Assembly: GCF_026262505.1 (NCBI RefSeq)
Contig: NC_067206.1
Coordinates: forward strand, 18,311,319 to 18,375,318
Source of the DNA: Trichomonas vaginalis G3
Lineage: Eukaryota > Parabasalia > Trichomonadida > Trichomonadidae
Reading direction: 5' to 3'
Length of the DNA: 64,000 bases
Shown: one piece after another, positions 22,201 through 32,337 of the stretch
Numbering within the stretch: position 1 is the stretch's first letter
Layout: each line of letters starts with the position of its first letter
Position numbers and translations under genes: made by a program
The notes under the pieces: model-generated
The model's database searches: none
Told to the model about the DNA's origin: nothing
What the model saw: the letters and a program-made list of their open reading frames with translations, nothing else

Positions 22201-23257
22201 TTAGACAGAAGGTGGCCAGCCTAATGTCTATCAATCTTTAATATTAGTAGTAATTTCCCGCATTTCTGAATGATGATTGATTAGCTTTGTTGTTATTGAT
22301 GTAAAACTGGATAAGTATTAAATAATTATATTAATCTTGGCCAGGGGACTGCTGATGGCCAGTCAGCAGCGGCCACTATGAATCATTATAATTATTTAAT
22401 ACCTAAATTGAGGTAAAAAGCAATAAGACTTGCCGAGCCTCATGCCCCTACCTCATATAAATAGAATCACACTTTAGTGAATCAACATCTATAAGAATGA
22501 AGTGTTTTGAAGCTGAAATAATATTGAATAGAAATTAATTTTTTCTGAAATTTTGAATGAAATTATGGGAAATAAAAAAATTACTAAATATTGTATTCAT
22601 ACAAATATATTATTTTAAAGGAAAAATAGATGCTGATAGAAACGATGAAAATTTTTGAAAACTTTACAATTAATTTATGTTCGTTAACCACAGAGCTTGC
22701 AATCCAAAGCTCACGTTAGACAACAAGAGTCATGAAGTCTCATACTAAGGGATATCCAACATATATTTTAATAATCTAATGTTTGTGACAAATATTCAAC
22801 ATAAAATTAAGTTTTCGTTTCGTTACAAGGCATTCATACTTTGGAGATATCATATTTAATGTACAGAAAAGTTAATATTAAACAATACATGCTAAAGAAT
22901 TAATAAATAAGATAATAAAATAAATTTATACGTAATTACTTTCATTTAATATGCTTTATGCTGTATAATATTGATTAAGAGGCATTAAAAGGTTCCATAG
23001 TCTGCTTTTATAGGCAAGATTTTTGATAAAAATTTTAAATTTTGAAAAATGATGAGAAAAGGAAAAAAAGGTAAATGAGAGCAAGAGGAGGGAAAAAAAG
23101 AAAAAGAAAAGAAAGGGAAGGGAAAAATAAAAGAAAGAAGGACATATAAAAATTTAGATGCGCATTCTTAATGCCGAGGCGGCTTGCCGCCGAGGCGCGA
23201 TTTTTTTAGGTCTCTACGGTAACCCGGCAATGTTTTTTTAAATCTTGTACAGCCCTA
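19250..23257 (+). mobile_element. Full-length hAT DNA transposon, 4.0 kb
   Basis: The ends are TATGGCATTCC and GTACAGCCCTA, flanked on both sides by the 8-bp duplication AATCTACT (19242-19249 and 23258-23265), the length expected of hAT. The terminal inverted repeats are short and imperfect (TATGGC against TAGGGC). The 5' subterminal region holds several copies of TTACGGAAAAAGTG or its complement (19561, 19680, 19777), likely transposase-binding sites. One transposase frame lies inside. About 1.1 kb of non-coding 3' DNA includes a palindromic stretch around TGGCCAG near 22340. A shortened relative lies at 39775-41679 in reverse orientation with its own 8-bp duplication, AAGTATAT, confirming the ends. 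Confidence 0.92.
20088..22133 (+). CDS. hAT-family transposase
   Basis: A 681-residue frame. Near residues 30-65, CAEC followed by DHKC suggests a BED-like zinc finger. The RNase H-like core shows ISLDCGTH (first Asp), VGDGLPAQV (second Asp), RCLNHVLNNA (the hAT CxxH block) and ETRWLY (the conserved Arg-Trp). The C-terminal dimerisation region reads SCSEADVERVISELRKTRNSM. The frame is open throughout. A 64-codon frame with an ATG at 19999 (MTAWDPHVYDEWIPFKKTKY) overlaps in another frame and looks like the natural N-terminus. The two frames part around an A6 run at about 20093, so this copy may carry a one-base slip or use the internal ATG. Confidence 0.88.
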   Translation: MWKKCFTTIGYYENEPNQSDKGRLFTYCAECSETLVQGQFVRCIKKSRKNDFKDHKCKFLLPMPNYVPAEHQVENTQQAVGSGNDPSLEEIIARLIASLDISLYATMKPAFKSFLESFAKWLKNKVNREQGINFTIPDIEFTRRGVREALITLGKTDSSRGLKFCEEFRIFSISLDCGTHGSRHGLFSCVCNPGKTDRHQFFDTTISTNWTYEDYHTWFDSLKVNKNHVAGVVGDGLPAQVKGLCHWRPEGALFPGLQTVYIRCLNHVLNNAIVHARKQCPLLNELMNRVHQIIIIFKNHDMRARYKIRVPSIPETRWLYIYDTLFFIFDNLETINTALRSGDLPLSLSRATREQLQWTRDGIPPLFKDALMIFKPLKQLQLWLESNKSMGAYAFLMIQQCQGMLDEMAGRLTPDGEEILRSITTIFKNDMKEYGRIDLLRFAFGFTPLARKIIRDKKGFGGKTSYPPIMQLKDVQVPTIPSLRIINREITFEKLGEILEEERTERVDEVAEHDEEIQQAEEEQMLNDDHAAETNADGSRNSLVWDVVDEEIKDLYTFMITILRQRAIAESTVDPTINKDDRAKELSDAYDFFIEQDDSHLINGHHLAQNDGKFWYMNGIKQLKAIRPIGKRMMSLSCSEADVERVISELRKTRNSMNESCKEEYVACRFFIKLNDDQFDI

Positions 23258-23265
23258 AATCTACT

Positions 23266-23781
23266 AGATAATGTTACTCAGTTTTTATATTGATGAAATC
23301 ATAAATATATATTTTTGGCACAATTCGAAATTATATCTTATCAATACAACTATTTGTAATATAATTTCATGTAGAAATCCATTTTGTATTTTGAAGTTTT
23401 CAATATGGTGCACCAGTATTGTGAGAATAATCAATAATCAACTCATTTAAATCTCCATTGATATTTTTCACTACTATTAAGACACACAAGACTATAAAAA
23501 TACTAGTTTACATGTACTTCACAAAAATATTCATGATATCTAATGATATTGAAAGAAAACTATGTTATGTTCAAAATTTCAACTGTAAATTCACATTTTG
23601 TAAAATTAAAGAAGGTAAATTTTTGAATTTTGGAGATCTAAGTCATTAATTCTCCAAAAGAAATCTTTATTTTTAAGAAACAAATTAAATTCAAAAATTA
23701 AAAAGATATACAGCATTCTATATTGATTATTATGCAACAAGTGATTAGAATGTGAATGACAAACTCTTTGAAAAATGAATA
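23266..23781. other. Intergenic DNA right of the hAT element
   Basis: No gene was recognised; a 63-codon frame at 23458 lacks any signal. Confidence 0.4.
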
Positions 23782-24390
23782 TTATGAAGAATAATCTGAA
23801 TAACTAGAATAATAGCTTGAATATCCAGAATCTGAGTAGTAATAATCTGAATAAGAATAATCAGAGTAGTAATCAGAGTAATAGTAGTCTGAAGAATCAG
23901 AATAATCTCGGTTTTTCTTTTTTGAGCTGCTTTTTGCATTAGCGGATTTCTTATCATGTTTTTTATCATGCTTTTTGTCATATTTTTCATCCTTTTTATT
24001 CTTTTTACGGAATTCATCTCTTTCTGCGCGTGAATCATCTGTATTTCGATCACTTGATCGATCTCTGGATCCTTCTAAACGTCTTTCATTCTGGTGATAT
24101 TCATCCATCTCGAATTTCCGTTCTAGTTTAAATTTCTTACGTCTTGATGAAATTTCAACGCGAATTCGGCGTCCATCAAGTATTTGACCATTGAAATTTG
24201 AAACTGCATAGTCTGCATCTTGTGGTTTTGTAAATGTAACAAAAGCAAATCCTTTAGATTTTCCCAAAGAATTTAGCATCAGCGAAACTTCATCAACTGG
24301 TCCTATTTTTCCAAAGAATGATGCTATTGTTTCACTTGTAGTCTTATACGCTAGTCCTGCAACAAGAATTGTTGGTGATAAATATGCCAT
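23782..24390 (-). CDS. RRM protein with a Ser/Tyr/Asp-rich tail (SR-like)
   Basis: A 202-residue RNA-binding protein. Residues 6-83 form one RRM with RNP2 ILVAGL and RNP1 KGFAFVTF. Residues about 85-150 are a charged Arg/Lys/Asp/Glu region containing RS and KKHDKKHDKK repeats. The last 45 residues are built almost only from Asp, Tyr and Ser (SDYYYSDYYSDYSYSDYY). The layout is that of an SR-type splicing regulator, but with a DY/S tail in place of the usual RS domain, which may act as a low-complexity interaction domain. A clear initiator (TCATTTTT on the minus strand, 24407-24414) lies 17 bases before the ATG. Confidence 0.8.
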   Translation of the reverse strand: MAYLSPTILVAGLAYKTTSETIASFFGKIGPVDEVSLMLNSLGKSKGFAFVTFTKPQDADYAVSNFNGQILDGRRIRVEISSRRKKFKLERKFEMDEYHQNERRLEGSRDRSSDRNTDDSRAERDEFRKKNKKDEKYDKKHDKKHDKKSANAKSSSKKKNRDYSDSSDYYYSDYYSDYSYSDYYYSDSGYSSYYSSYSDYSS

Positions 24391-24406
24391 TTCTTATTTT
24401 GAAAAA

Positions 24407-24414
24407 AAAAATGA
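24407..24414 (-). promoter_or_regulatory. Initiator (Inr) of the RRM gene
   Basis: On the minus strand, TCATTTTT matches the trichomonad initiator consensus and lies 17 bases upstream of the ATG at 24390. Confidence 0.6.
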
Positions 24415-24592
24415 CAAGTAGAAGAAGAAGTCCGGCTAAAGGTAGCTAAAGGTTACGCTGTGATCCGATTTTCTTGGAATTTCGAATGGGAATATAATTT
24501 TCCGTATGATCTTGATCTTTGGAAAATCCAATTAAGTTCTTGATGTATGTGAACTCGATAAACTTCTCTAAACTCACTTTATGTGATCTTAA

Positions 24593-25627
24593 GGGTGCAC
24601 ACGAGAGGATCATGTAAACTTCAGAATTTAGAACCTTATTTTTAGGCATTATCTTGGCTACCTATTTAGGCTCGAAAAGCAAAAAATATCAAAAAATACA
24701 ACTTGAGTCCATTATGACCCTTTCATGGAGGTAGTTTTTATCCGCTAGTATTTTCCCTTTGAATCTCTTTACAATTCGAAATCAAATTCAAAACTCAGTA
24801 GAAGAAAGGAAGAATCGACTTACTACGGTTGTAATACGAATAAATACATATATTTAATTATTTTTATTTACATAATAATTGTTTGAAGCTCATATTCCAA
24901 CAAATTTTTAAATAAAAACATTAAAATGTTGAAAATGTTCATATATTTTAATAGGGTTTTGGCACTTTATTGAGGAATTACTACATACATAGTCGAACTG
25001 AACTTGATATTTTGAAATTTAAATTATTTATCAAAATTAAAATTTAACTTGAAATTTATAATTATTTAGTCATATTTTGCATAATTCTAAGTAGATTTTG
25101 TAAAAAATCAAGAAAGAAAAAAATTAAAGTGCTTTATTTTTTCTTTTTTATAATAATACATATTATTATATAATTAACATATTCATAATGTTTCACCCTT
25201 TCAAAAATATAATCCTCTCAAATAAACGTACATACGGGTGGCCTCTTTTTTCAAAAAATTAAAATTTGAAATTTTGGGCTCAAATATTAGAGATTTTTTC
25301 AACCTTCAACGATATATGTTGTCTATATCAGACCTCCTTTCTTTTTGATACTTAACATTGTTCCTAAATCTTAGCCGTTAAGGCTGTTCTCAAAATATTT
25401 TTTTTTCGAAAAAATTCGAAAAAAATTCTTAAAATTCAAAAATCCCTTAATTCCTGAGGATTTTGGAAAAAAGTTTTTACATGAACATGTGTATATTATA
25501 TGAAGTATATTGATAAGGTAAAAATCAAATTTTATTGCATATTCATCGAGAAAATAAACTAACGAATCCCTCAAAATTGAGAGGGTAATCCTCCTCCTCT
25601 CAAATAAACGTACATACGGGTGCACCC
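24593..25627. mobile_element. Non-autonomous TTAA-flanked element, 1.03 kb
   Basis: The perfect terminal inverted repeat GGGTGCAC/GTGCACCC is bounded on both sides by TTAA (24589-24592 and 25628-25631). The interior has no coding frame. A subterminal block CAAATAAACGTACATACGGG occurs at the right end and again inside near 25218. The second copy at 38850-41804 has the same ends and the same TTAA flanks. TTAA target choice is typical of piggyBac, but the terminal bases here are GGG rather than the usual CCC, so the superfamily is open. Confidence 0.88.
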
Positions 25628-25835
25628 TTAATTTAGGAAAATATCTATGATATATCATGTATATTTGCATAAACGTCCGCTACCATTGATTGCTTCCAAG
25701 AGCCGGACTACTTCTCATCTAGAACTTTTTTGAGAGATGAATAAGATGACTTTTACTTGAGGAACATTCAGTATATGCATATGTAGTATACTACGTAAAC
25801 AATCTATTTGAACCTATTAAAAGAAAAATCTTTAT

Positions 25836-25931
25836 TTAATCTTTGTCAATTCTGAGGTTATTTAGAATAGTTTGAACAACTGTTGCTTGTTTGTCATTTT
25901 CAGGATCAAGTTCATTGACCAAGATATCGAC
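25836..25931 (-). pseudogene. Possible C-terminal relic of an unknown gene
   Basis: A 31-codon open stretch ending NDKQATVVQTILNNLRIDKD and a TAA has protein-like composition but no start and no recognised family. It may be a leftover gene end or chance. Confidence 0.25.
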
Positions 25932-26043
25932 TTAATCTGATTGGGAATGATACAAGATTTATATATTTTCCGCAATGATCTAAATCAGTCCCCATGATGT
26001 ATTCATTCTTGGAATGTAAAATTTTTGACAAATTCTTTTTTTG

Positions 26044-27342
26044 ATGTCTGATCAAAATATTCATCCAAAGAAATACGATGAATTGCGAAGTAACTATAAA
26101 TACTACATTGATTCTTTTAATGCTTTGTATCAGCTGAATGCAGAAAATGAAGAAGAAATAAACTCGATTTACAAAAAGATCAAGACAGAGTTGATTGATT
26201 CAATGAAATATCTTCCGCAAAATATAATCAGAGATATTTTCGATATTGTTGCTTATAATAATCGCTATCTAAAGTCATATTTAACTCTTGCCAAACTCAT
26301 ATTTGATGATTATCATGTCAAAGATGTCGACACTCTTAACATTCTTCCAAAGTACTTGTTTTATAAAGAATATGGAATTAAATTAGGCCACCCTATTTAT
26401 ATCGAAGAAATTAAATTTGATAATCTCGAAATTTGTTCAGAAAATACAATTTTCAGAGCAATTATGTATGACAACAAAGAAAGCTTCATACACTTTATGG
26501 AAGTGGGTGAATTTGATGAAACACAAATACTTCGAAGCGATTTATATCCATATTCTGAAGAAGGATATTCATTGCTTGAATTATGTTGTTACAATGGATC
26601 TGTTGATTGTTTCAAATTGTTGCGAACGAAATTTAAATCACCAATAACTCAAAAATGTTTAGAATTTTCATTTTTAGGAGGAAATCCAGAAATCATGAGC
26701 GAGTGTTTGAAATATCAAAAACCAGATGAATTTACAATGAAACATGCAATTATTTCACACAATATTGATTTTGTTTCATTCTTGATGAATGAACACAATA
26801 TAGATATCGATTTATCTATTTGCGCAAAATATAAAAATCTCGAATCATTTTTAGTTTATTTCGATCAAACTAATGGTATTGACAAATGTTTTGTTTATTC
26901 AATTATGTTCAATATTCCATCCATTTTAGAATATTTCTTTTCACAAGGTGCAAATATTAATGAAAAAGATGAAAATGGGGAAACAGCTCTCCATAATGCA
27001 ACAATAGAAAATAACGAAGAAACAGTTGAATTTCTTATCACACACGGTGCAAATATCAATGAAAAAAATGAAAATGAAGAAACCGCTCTTCATTATGCAG
27101 CAACAAACAATTGTACACAAATAGCAGAATTTCTTATTTTACATGGAGCAAATATTAATGAAAAAGATAAAAAAGGAAAAACCGCACTGCATAATGCATC
27201 AATTTGGAATTGTAAAGAAACAGCTGATCTTCTTATTTTACTTGGTGCAAATATAGATGAAAAAGATGATAATGACCAAACAGATCTTCATTATGCAATC
27301 GAAACTATTAGTAAAGAAACAATCGAATTTCTTATTTCATAA
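26044..27342 (+). CDS. DUF3447-ankyrin repeat protein
   Basis: A 432-residue protein of a very large trichomonad family. Residues 1-130 are the helical N-terminal part (KKYDELRSNYKYYIDSFNALYQ), residues about 135-285 the DUF3447 region (SLLELCCYNGSVDCFKLL and NPEIMSECLKY), and residues about 300-432 four ankyrin repeats of 33 residues (GANINEKDENGETALHNA and similar). The frame ends in the middle of a repeat (FLIS, where family members continue HGANIN), so the C-terminus is shorter than usual. The repeats are nearly identical, implying recent expansion. The role is unknown; ankyrins mediate protein contacts. The start is the ATG at 26044. Confidence 0.85.
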   Translation: MSDQNIHPKKYDELRSNYKYYIDSFNALYQLNAENEEEINSIYKKIKTELIDSMKYLPQNIIRDIFDIVAYNNRYLKSYLTLAKLIFDDYHVKDVDTLNILPKYLFYKEYGIKLGHPIYIEEIKFDNLEICSENTIFRAIMYDNKESFIHFMEVGEFDETQILRSDLYPYSEEGYSLLELCCYNGSVDCFKLLRTKFKSPITQKCLEFSFLGGNPEIMSECLKYQKPDEFTMKHAIISHNIDFVSFLMNEHNIDIDLSICAKYKNLESFLVYFDQTNGIDKCFVYSIMFNIPSILEYFFSQGANINEKDENGETALHNATIENNEETVEFLITHGANINEKNENEETALHYAATNNCTQIAEFLILHGANINEKDKKGKTALHNASIWNCKETADLLILLGANIDEKDDNDQTDLHYAIETISKETIEFLIS

Positions 27343-27955
27343 GACACCAAATAATAGCGTTACTCCATAAGACGCTTCCCTTTCTATTTCTGATGTTTTC
27401 AAAAACGAAAAATATGTTGGAACTGCGTGCTTTCAATGGCAAGTTACCACTCGGTCCCACAGGGATTGACATATGGCTTGGTAAATTAAGTCGAAACTAT
27501 ATGTCTGAATGCTTTTCAAAATAAAGTAATTAATATTTGCAATACTTGTTTGAAATAATTAGCTGCTTATGCAACATAATATGCATAGAAATATGGGTAC
27601 AAGAATTGGAAGTTTTCGAATCAATTCGATCTGTAAATCAGGCAATCACAATCTTTTGGAATTCACAGGATGATTTATATCATTCAAATAATCATGCTAA
27701 TTCACATATATAGGCATATATGTATTGCAGCACAAATATATACTTTAGGATTGATCAACAGGACTCAGATTGTTTTTTATTATTAGAAATGTGAAATCAA
27801 ATTAATTGTAAACTGGCAGTTTATTTTTTTATTATGTCAATTTTTGGCTCGTTAATTAATAAATTGTCTACAAATCATAACTATTAAAATTCTCTAATGA
27901 TGGCCAAATTGACAACCAAAAAACGTTAATAATTAAAAATGTGACATATTCATCA
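27343..27955. other. Upstream region of alpha-tubulin
   Basis: No gene was recognised. The sequence just before the ATG (CATATTCATCA) is only a weak initiator match. Confidence 0.4.
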
Positions 27956-29314
27956 ATGCGTGAAGTTATCTCAATCCACGTTGGTCAGGCTGGTGTCCAG
28001 ATCGGTAACGGCTGCTGGGAACTCTACTGCCTCGAGCACGGTATTCAGCCAGATGGCCAGCTCCCATCCGACAAGACAATCGGTGTTGAAGATGATGCTT
28101 TCAACACATTCTTCTCCGAGACAGGCGCCGGCAAGCACGTTCCACGTGCTGTTTTCGTCGATCTTGAACCAACAGTCGTCGACGAAGTCCGCACAGGCAC
28201 ATACCGCCAGCTTTTCCACCCAGAGCAGCTCATCTCCGGCAAGGAAGATGCCGCTAACAACTACGCGCGTGGCCACTACACAGTTGGTAAGGAAATCATC
28301 GATCTCACACTCGACCGCATCCGTAAGCTTGCTGATCAGTGCACAGGTCTTCAGGGCTTCCTTATCTTCCACTCCTTCGGTGGTGGCACAGGTGCTGGCT
28401 TCGGCTCCCTCCTTCTTGAGCGTCTTTCTGTCGACTACGGCAAGAAGTCCAAGCTCGAATTCACAGTCTACCCATCTCCACAGGTTTCCACAGCTATCGT
28501 TGAGCCATACAACTCCATTCTCGCTACACACTCCATGATCGATCACTCCGACTGCGCTTTCATGGTCGATAACGAAGCTCTCTACGATCTCTGCCGCCGT
28601 GCCCTCGATATCGAGCGCCCAACATACACCAACCTCAACCGTCTCATCGGCCAGGTTGTTTCCTCCCTCACAGCCTCCCTCAGATTCGATGGTGCCCTCA
28701 ACGTCGATTTCACAGAGTTCCAGACAAACCTTGTCCCATACGCTCGTATCCACTTCCCAATCTGCTCCTATGCTCCAGTCATTTCTGCAGAGAAGGCCTA
28801 CCACGAGCAGCTCTCTGTTGCCGAAATCACAAACTCACTCTTCGAGCCAGCCAACATGATGGTTAAGTGCGACCCACGCCACGGCAAGTACATGGCATGC
28901 ACACTTCTTTACCGTGGTGATGTCGTTCCAAAGGATGTCTCCGCTGCTGTCGCTACAATCAAGACAAAGCGCACAATCCAGTTCGTCGACTGGTGCCCAA
29001 CAGGCTTCAAGATGGGTATCAACTACCAGCCACCAACAGTCGTTCCAGGTGGCGACCTCGCAAAGGTCCAGCGCGCTGTCTGCATGCTCGCTAACACAAC
29101 AGCCATCGCCGAAGCTTGGTCTCGCCTCGACCACAAGTTCGACCTCATGTACGCTAAGCGTGCTTTCGTCCACTGGTACGTCGGTGAGGGTATGGAAGAA
29201 GCTGAATTCCCAGAAGCTCGTGAAGATCTTGCCCTCCTCGAGAAGGACTACGACGAAGTCGCTGCTGAATCAGTCGAAGGTGGCGATGAGGAAGAAGATG
29301 GTGGCGAAATGTAA
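27956..29314 (+). CDS. TUBA: Alpha-tubulin
   Basis: A 452-residue cytoskeletal GTPase, assigned to alpha and not beta by [29 protein letters not shown], Lys-40 in PSDKTIG (the acetylation site), [13 protein letters not shown] and the alpha-type [11 protein letters not shown]. The latter contains the Glu that drives hydrolysis of beta-tubulin GTP. The GTP-binding signature GGGTGAG is present. The acidic tail ends EEEDGGEM with no terminal tyrosine, so the detyrosination cycle cannot apply. Strong C-ending codon bias indicates high expression for flagella, axostyle and pelta. The ATG at 27956 fits the family; an in-frame GTG 15 bases upstream does not. The stop lies in TAAA. Confidence 0.96.
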   Translation: MREVISIHVGQAGVQIGNGCWELYCLEHGIQPDGQLPSDKTIGVEDDAFNTFFSETGAGKHVPRAVFVDLEPTVVDEVRTGTYRQLFHPEQLISGKEDAANNYARGHYTVGKEIIDLTLDRIRKLADQCTGLQGFLIFHSFGGGTGAGFGSLLLERLSVDYGKKSKLEFTVYPSPQVSTAIVEPYNSILATHSMIDHSDCAFMVDNEALYDLCRRALDIERPTYTNLNRLIGQVVSSLTASLRFDGALNVDFTEFQTNLVPYARIHFPICSYAPVISAEKAYHEQLSVAEITNSLFEPANMMVKCDPRHGKYMACTLLYRGDVVPKDVSAAVATIKTKRTIQFVDWCPTGFKMGINYQPPTVVPGGDLAKVQRAVCMLANTTAIAEAWSRLDHKFDLMYAKRAFVHWYVGEGMEEAEFPEAREDLALLEKDYDEVAAESVEGGDEEEDGGEM

Positions 29315-29410
29315 AATCGCTAATTCCTAAAACATTCGTATTGATCAACTTTTTTTATCTAATGTTTTAACACTTTTCTCGCTGCGGTCTATCTTCCATT
29401 GTGACATTTT

Positions 29411-29482
29411 TCACCCAGGCCAGAATCGAACTGGCCTCTGATCCGTGTCAAGGATCTATTCTAACCAATATACTACTGGGAC
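29411..29482 (-). tRNA. tRNA-like sequence, anticodon GAC (Val?) or decayed Asp tRNA
   Basis: On the minus strand a 72-nt cloverleaf can be drawn. The acceptor arm has five good pairs (CCCAG/CTGGG) and two end mismatches. The D loop contains TTGGTTAGA. The anticodon stem GATCC/GGATC encloses TTGACAC, and the T arm is GCCAG-TTCGATT-CTGGC. The anticodon reads GAC (valine GUC), unusual in eukaryotes, while the body resembles tRNA-Asp. No T-run terminator follows directly. It is either a divergent tRNA or a tRNA pseudogene. Confidence 0.5.
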
Positions 29483-29563
29483 TTTACATTTAAAAATTAA
29501 ATGTTTTTTTAATAATTGATATTACAATGTTTTTCTTGAATAAAAAATTTGACAATTACAAAA

Positions 29564-30163
29564 ATGTTTTCTTTTCTCACTTCAACTTCAGTCTCTCAGA
29601 TTGTTTATGAAACAACTTTTTTGTCTGAAGCCCCAAAAGATTTTAAAATCAAGAAATATGAAAGTAATTTTTCTCAAATTTATCAAAATCATTCTTATAC
29701 TTGCTACGTTGGCCGTCCCACCAATTCATCAATATACCCACAAACACTCTCGGAATTACAGCAAAAGCTCATTGGTCAGTGTTTCGAATTTACGCATACT
29801 GGATATTGGTTTTTCAAGTTCTGTCCATTCAAAATCTTAAATCAATTTAGATACGAACCACTCAAACAGATACCAATTGATAATTTTATTTTAGGCCAAG
29901 AAGATGATTCAAAACCAAAGTCGATTTATAACGGAATATCATACGATTGGAATAATGGAGATAAATGTGTTGTTACTAATCGCCCAAGACATACTAAAAT
30001 TGAATATATTTGCGACAGATCTACTTCTGAAATCGGATATATTGCAGCAATATCCGAACCTGATTATTGCAAATACCTCGTGCAATTCCACACACCTTAT
30101 GTTTGCGGTTTAAACGATGACAAGCACGAATCTTTGTCAGAAATAGTTTGTATTCGTGATTAA
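29564..30163 (+). CDS. OS-9-like MRH-domain protein
   Basis: A 199-residue protein. Residues about 70-185 show the mannose-6-phosphate-receptor-homology layout of OS-9/XTP3-B: GYWFFKFCPF, QFR, a NGDKC segment, then NRPRHTKIEYIC, and a closing CKYLVQFHTPYVC. The paired cysteines and the Gln, Arg, Glu and Tyr positions used for sugar binding appear to be present. OS-9 lectins recognise trimmed N-glycans on misfolded ER proteins and pass them to ERAD. Trichomonads make short N-glycans, so ligand choice may differ. The N-terminus is only weakly signal-like, and ER entry is inferred. The ATG at 29564 was chosen over an upstream TTG. Confidence 0.75.
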   Translation: MFSFLTSTSVSQIVYETTFLSEAPKDFKIKKYESNFSQIYQNHSYTCYVGRPTNSSIYPQTLSELQQKLIGQCFEFTHTGYWFFKFCPFKILNQFRYEPLKQIPIDNFILGQEDDSKPKSIYNGISYDWNNGDKCVVTNRPRHTKIEYICDRSTSEIGYIAAISEPDYCKYLVQFHTPYVCGLNDDKHESLSEIVCIRD

Positions 30164-30810
30164 TACTTGTTATTTATTTCATAATATCGAATAAACAATG
30201 TTAGTAATATTCATACTAAAATATTTGATTTTTTATTTATAAAATACCCTTACTTAACTTTAAATGATTTGGATTCCTGGAAAAATACTTTATAAGTGCT
30301 TGAAAGTAGTGTGTCAAGAATTTTCTCCTTTTACAATGGTATAATATCTCAACATCTCCTCCATAAGATATTTATTATGAGTTGGAAACATCAATGGTGA
30401 CCTAAAGGCGATAACACTCAAAAATGGATGCGAAATCAAAATCAGCTCTGTAGTTAAAGGGTCATCCAGTAAATGAATGGAGTTCATGAAACTAAAAAAA
30501 AATTGAATTGTTCAACCCTTTCGAAAAGAAAAATAAAGTATATCTAGATTATTATTTGCTGGCGCTGATCTGAAAATGAAATATTAAAAGATATAGATAT
30601 ACATGATAAAAAGATATGAACTTTTGATACTGTGTATTCAAAGTGTAATGTTAAAGGATATTATTTCAATGTATACGTAATGCACTTGATTGAATATAAT
30701 AGGAAGATTTGAAAATATGGGAAAACTTGAAATAGGAATTGAAGCATTATTGGTAAATCAATCTTAAAGAAAATAAAGTATTGACAAAATCAAAATAATC
30801 AAACTGGAAT
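30164..30810. other. Intergenic DNA left of the L23 inverted repeat
   Basis: About 650 bp of AT-rich DNA with no recognisable gene. Confidence 0.4.
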
Positions 30811-30930
30811 ATATTATGGCTGAAGTTAAAGAAAGAAATGAAATTATAAAATTATTTGAATGATTAGAATATGGATTTGATGTATGAAAAATAAAAAGTA
30901 TTATGAAAGATTAAATATATTTCGTCTTCT

Positions 30931-31353
30931 TTAGAAAACGGCTGGAGCTACAGATGCAACCTTTGGCCAAAGTTCGGCGGCTTCTTTGGCAACTGGACCT
31001 GTGATAGCAGAGCCCTTCATTTCACCCTTATCGTTGATGATAACACCGGCATTATCTTGGAAGCCAATGACAACACCATCCTTGCGGCGCCAGATGGCAC
31101 GCTGGCGAACAACAACGCCCATGGAGACTTTCTTACGGAGTGCTGGTTTGCCCTTCTTGCATGTAACAACAATAAGATCGGAAACTGAGGCGGCTGGAAG
31201 GCGATTAAGACGACCCTTGTGGCCACGAACAGAGATAATGAACATGTTCTTGGCACCTGAGTTATCGCAGCAGTTGATAACTGCACCAACTGGAAGACCT
31301 GCTGTCATGGCGAACTTTGTGCCTTGCTGACCAGTACGACCGCGTTTAGACAT
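30931..31353 (-). CDS. RPL23: Ribosomal protein L23 (uL14), copy 1
   Basis: A 140-residue large-subunit ribosomal protein. It shows the uL14 signatures [52 protein letters not shown] and [22 protein letters not shown]. In the ribosome uL14 sits at the intersubunit face near the sarcin-ricin loop and eIF6 site. The ATG at 31353 gives the standard length; an in-frame TTG upstream was rejected. A CCTTT motif (the trichomonad M5 start element) lies about 10 bases upstream. It is one of four genes with identical protein sequence. Confidence 0.95.
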   Translation of the reverse strand: MSKRGRTGQQGTKFAMTAGLPVGAVINCCDNSGAKNMFIISVRGHKGRLNRLPAASVSDLIVVTCKKGKPALRKKVSMGVVVRQRAIWRRKDGVVIGFQDNAGVIINDKGEMKGSAITGPVAKEAAELWPKVASVAPAVF

Positions 31354-32337
31354 TGAAGAAAAGGACGCGGTTTGACAGAACCACAATTTACATGATTTTC
31401 TGTCACTTTACATTAATTAGATTTTATTATAACATTGCATATAAATATAAATAATGAAAATAAATCAAAATCGATTTGACATCTTAATTTATTACGTGGC
31501 AAAGATTTTCTTCAAAATTTCATTTATCATATAAGAAAGACAAAATCTAAAATACTCCAAATAATTCCTTTCTTCATTCTACTTTATATTTTGCAAGCTC
31601 ATCATTCTCAATGATATCTTTCATGTACTATATTCAAGAAATTCAAAACAAACACGTGTTTATTCTTTCAACAAAATAATTCAACAAATCATTCCAAAAA
31701 AAACATTTACCGACAATAAAGCTCCACATGATTAGGAAATATCAACAAATTGTTTATCATGATTTTAATTCTACTCTACGGATTTCTCATTAAAAGACAA
31801 CAAGTATTGTCTCAATGATATCTCCAAACTCTCTTTATACATTAAAATATAGATCTTTTATTTCGTTCTATATTCCTAGAAGTTCATTTCATATCGAAAT
31901 TATCATTTTTTTGTTTTTTGTTTTTTCATTCTTTGAACTTTGATTCTGTCATTAATAATCAGAGAAAATGCAAACATATTACTCTAAAATTTTGAGATCA
32001 TTCTAAAATTCCTAACTAATTAACAATAATTTTTCTTAATTTCATATTGACTATATTAAGATTTAATTGACAAATGATAAACTTAGAAATATTAAGTTAG
32101 AATCAACTGAGTTATTGATTGATATTGTTTAATATTTTCAACAAATCACTTCAAAAGTTTTTAATTAAATGAGATATAATATGAAGAGATAAAACAATGT
32201 GGTTGATCAATATAGGAAAGATTTCATCCAAAAAAGATAAAATGTGAAAATTATAAAATTATTTGAATGATTAGAATATGGATTTGATGTATGAAAAATA
32301 AAAAGTATTATGAAAGATTAAATATATTTCGTCTTCT

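Noticed and set aside
24593-25627. Solo LTR
   Set aside because: The ends are inverted, not TG...CA, and the flank is TTAA; a DNA-transposon type fits better.
24429-25706. AGTCCGGCT/AGCCGGACT pair around the TTAA element as outer termini
   Set aside because: Only nine bases match and the neighbouring bases differ; likely chance.
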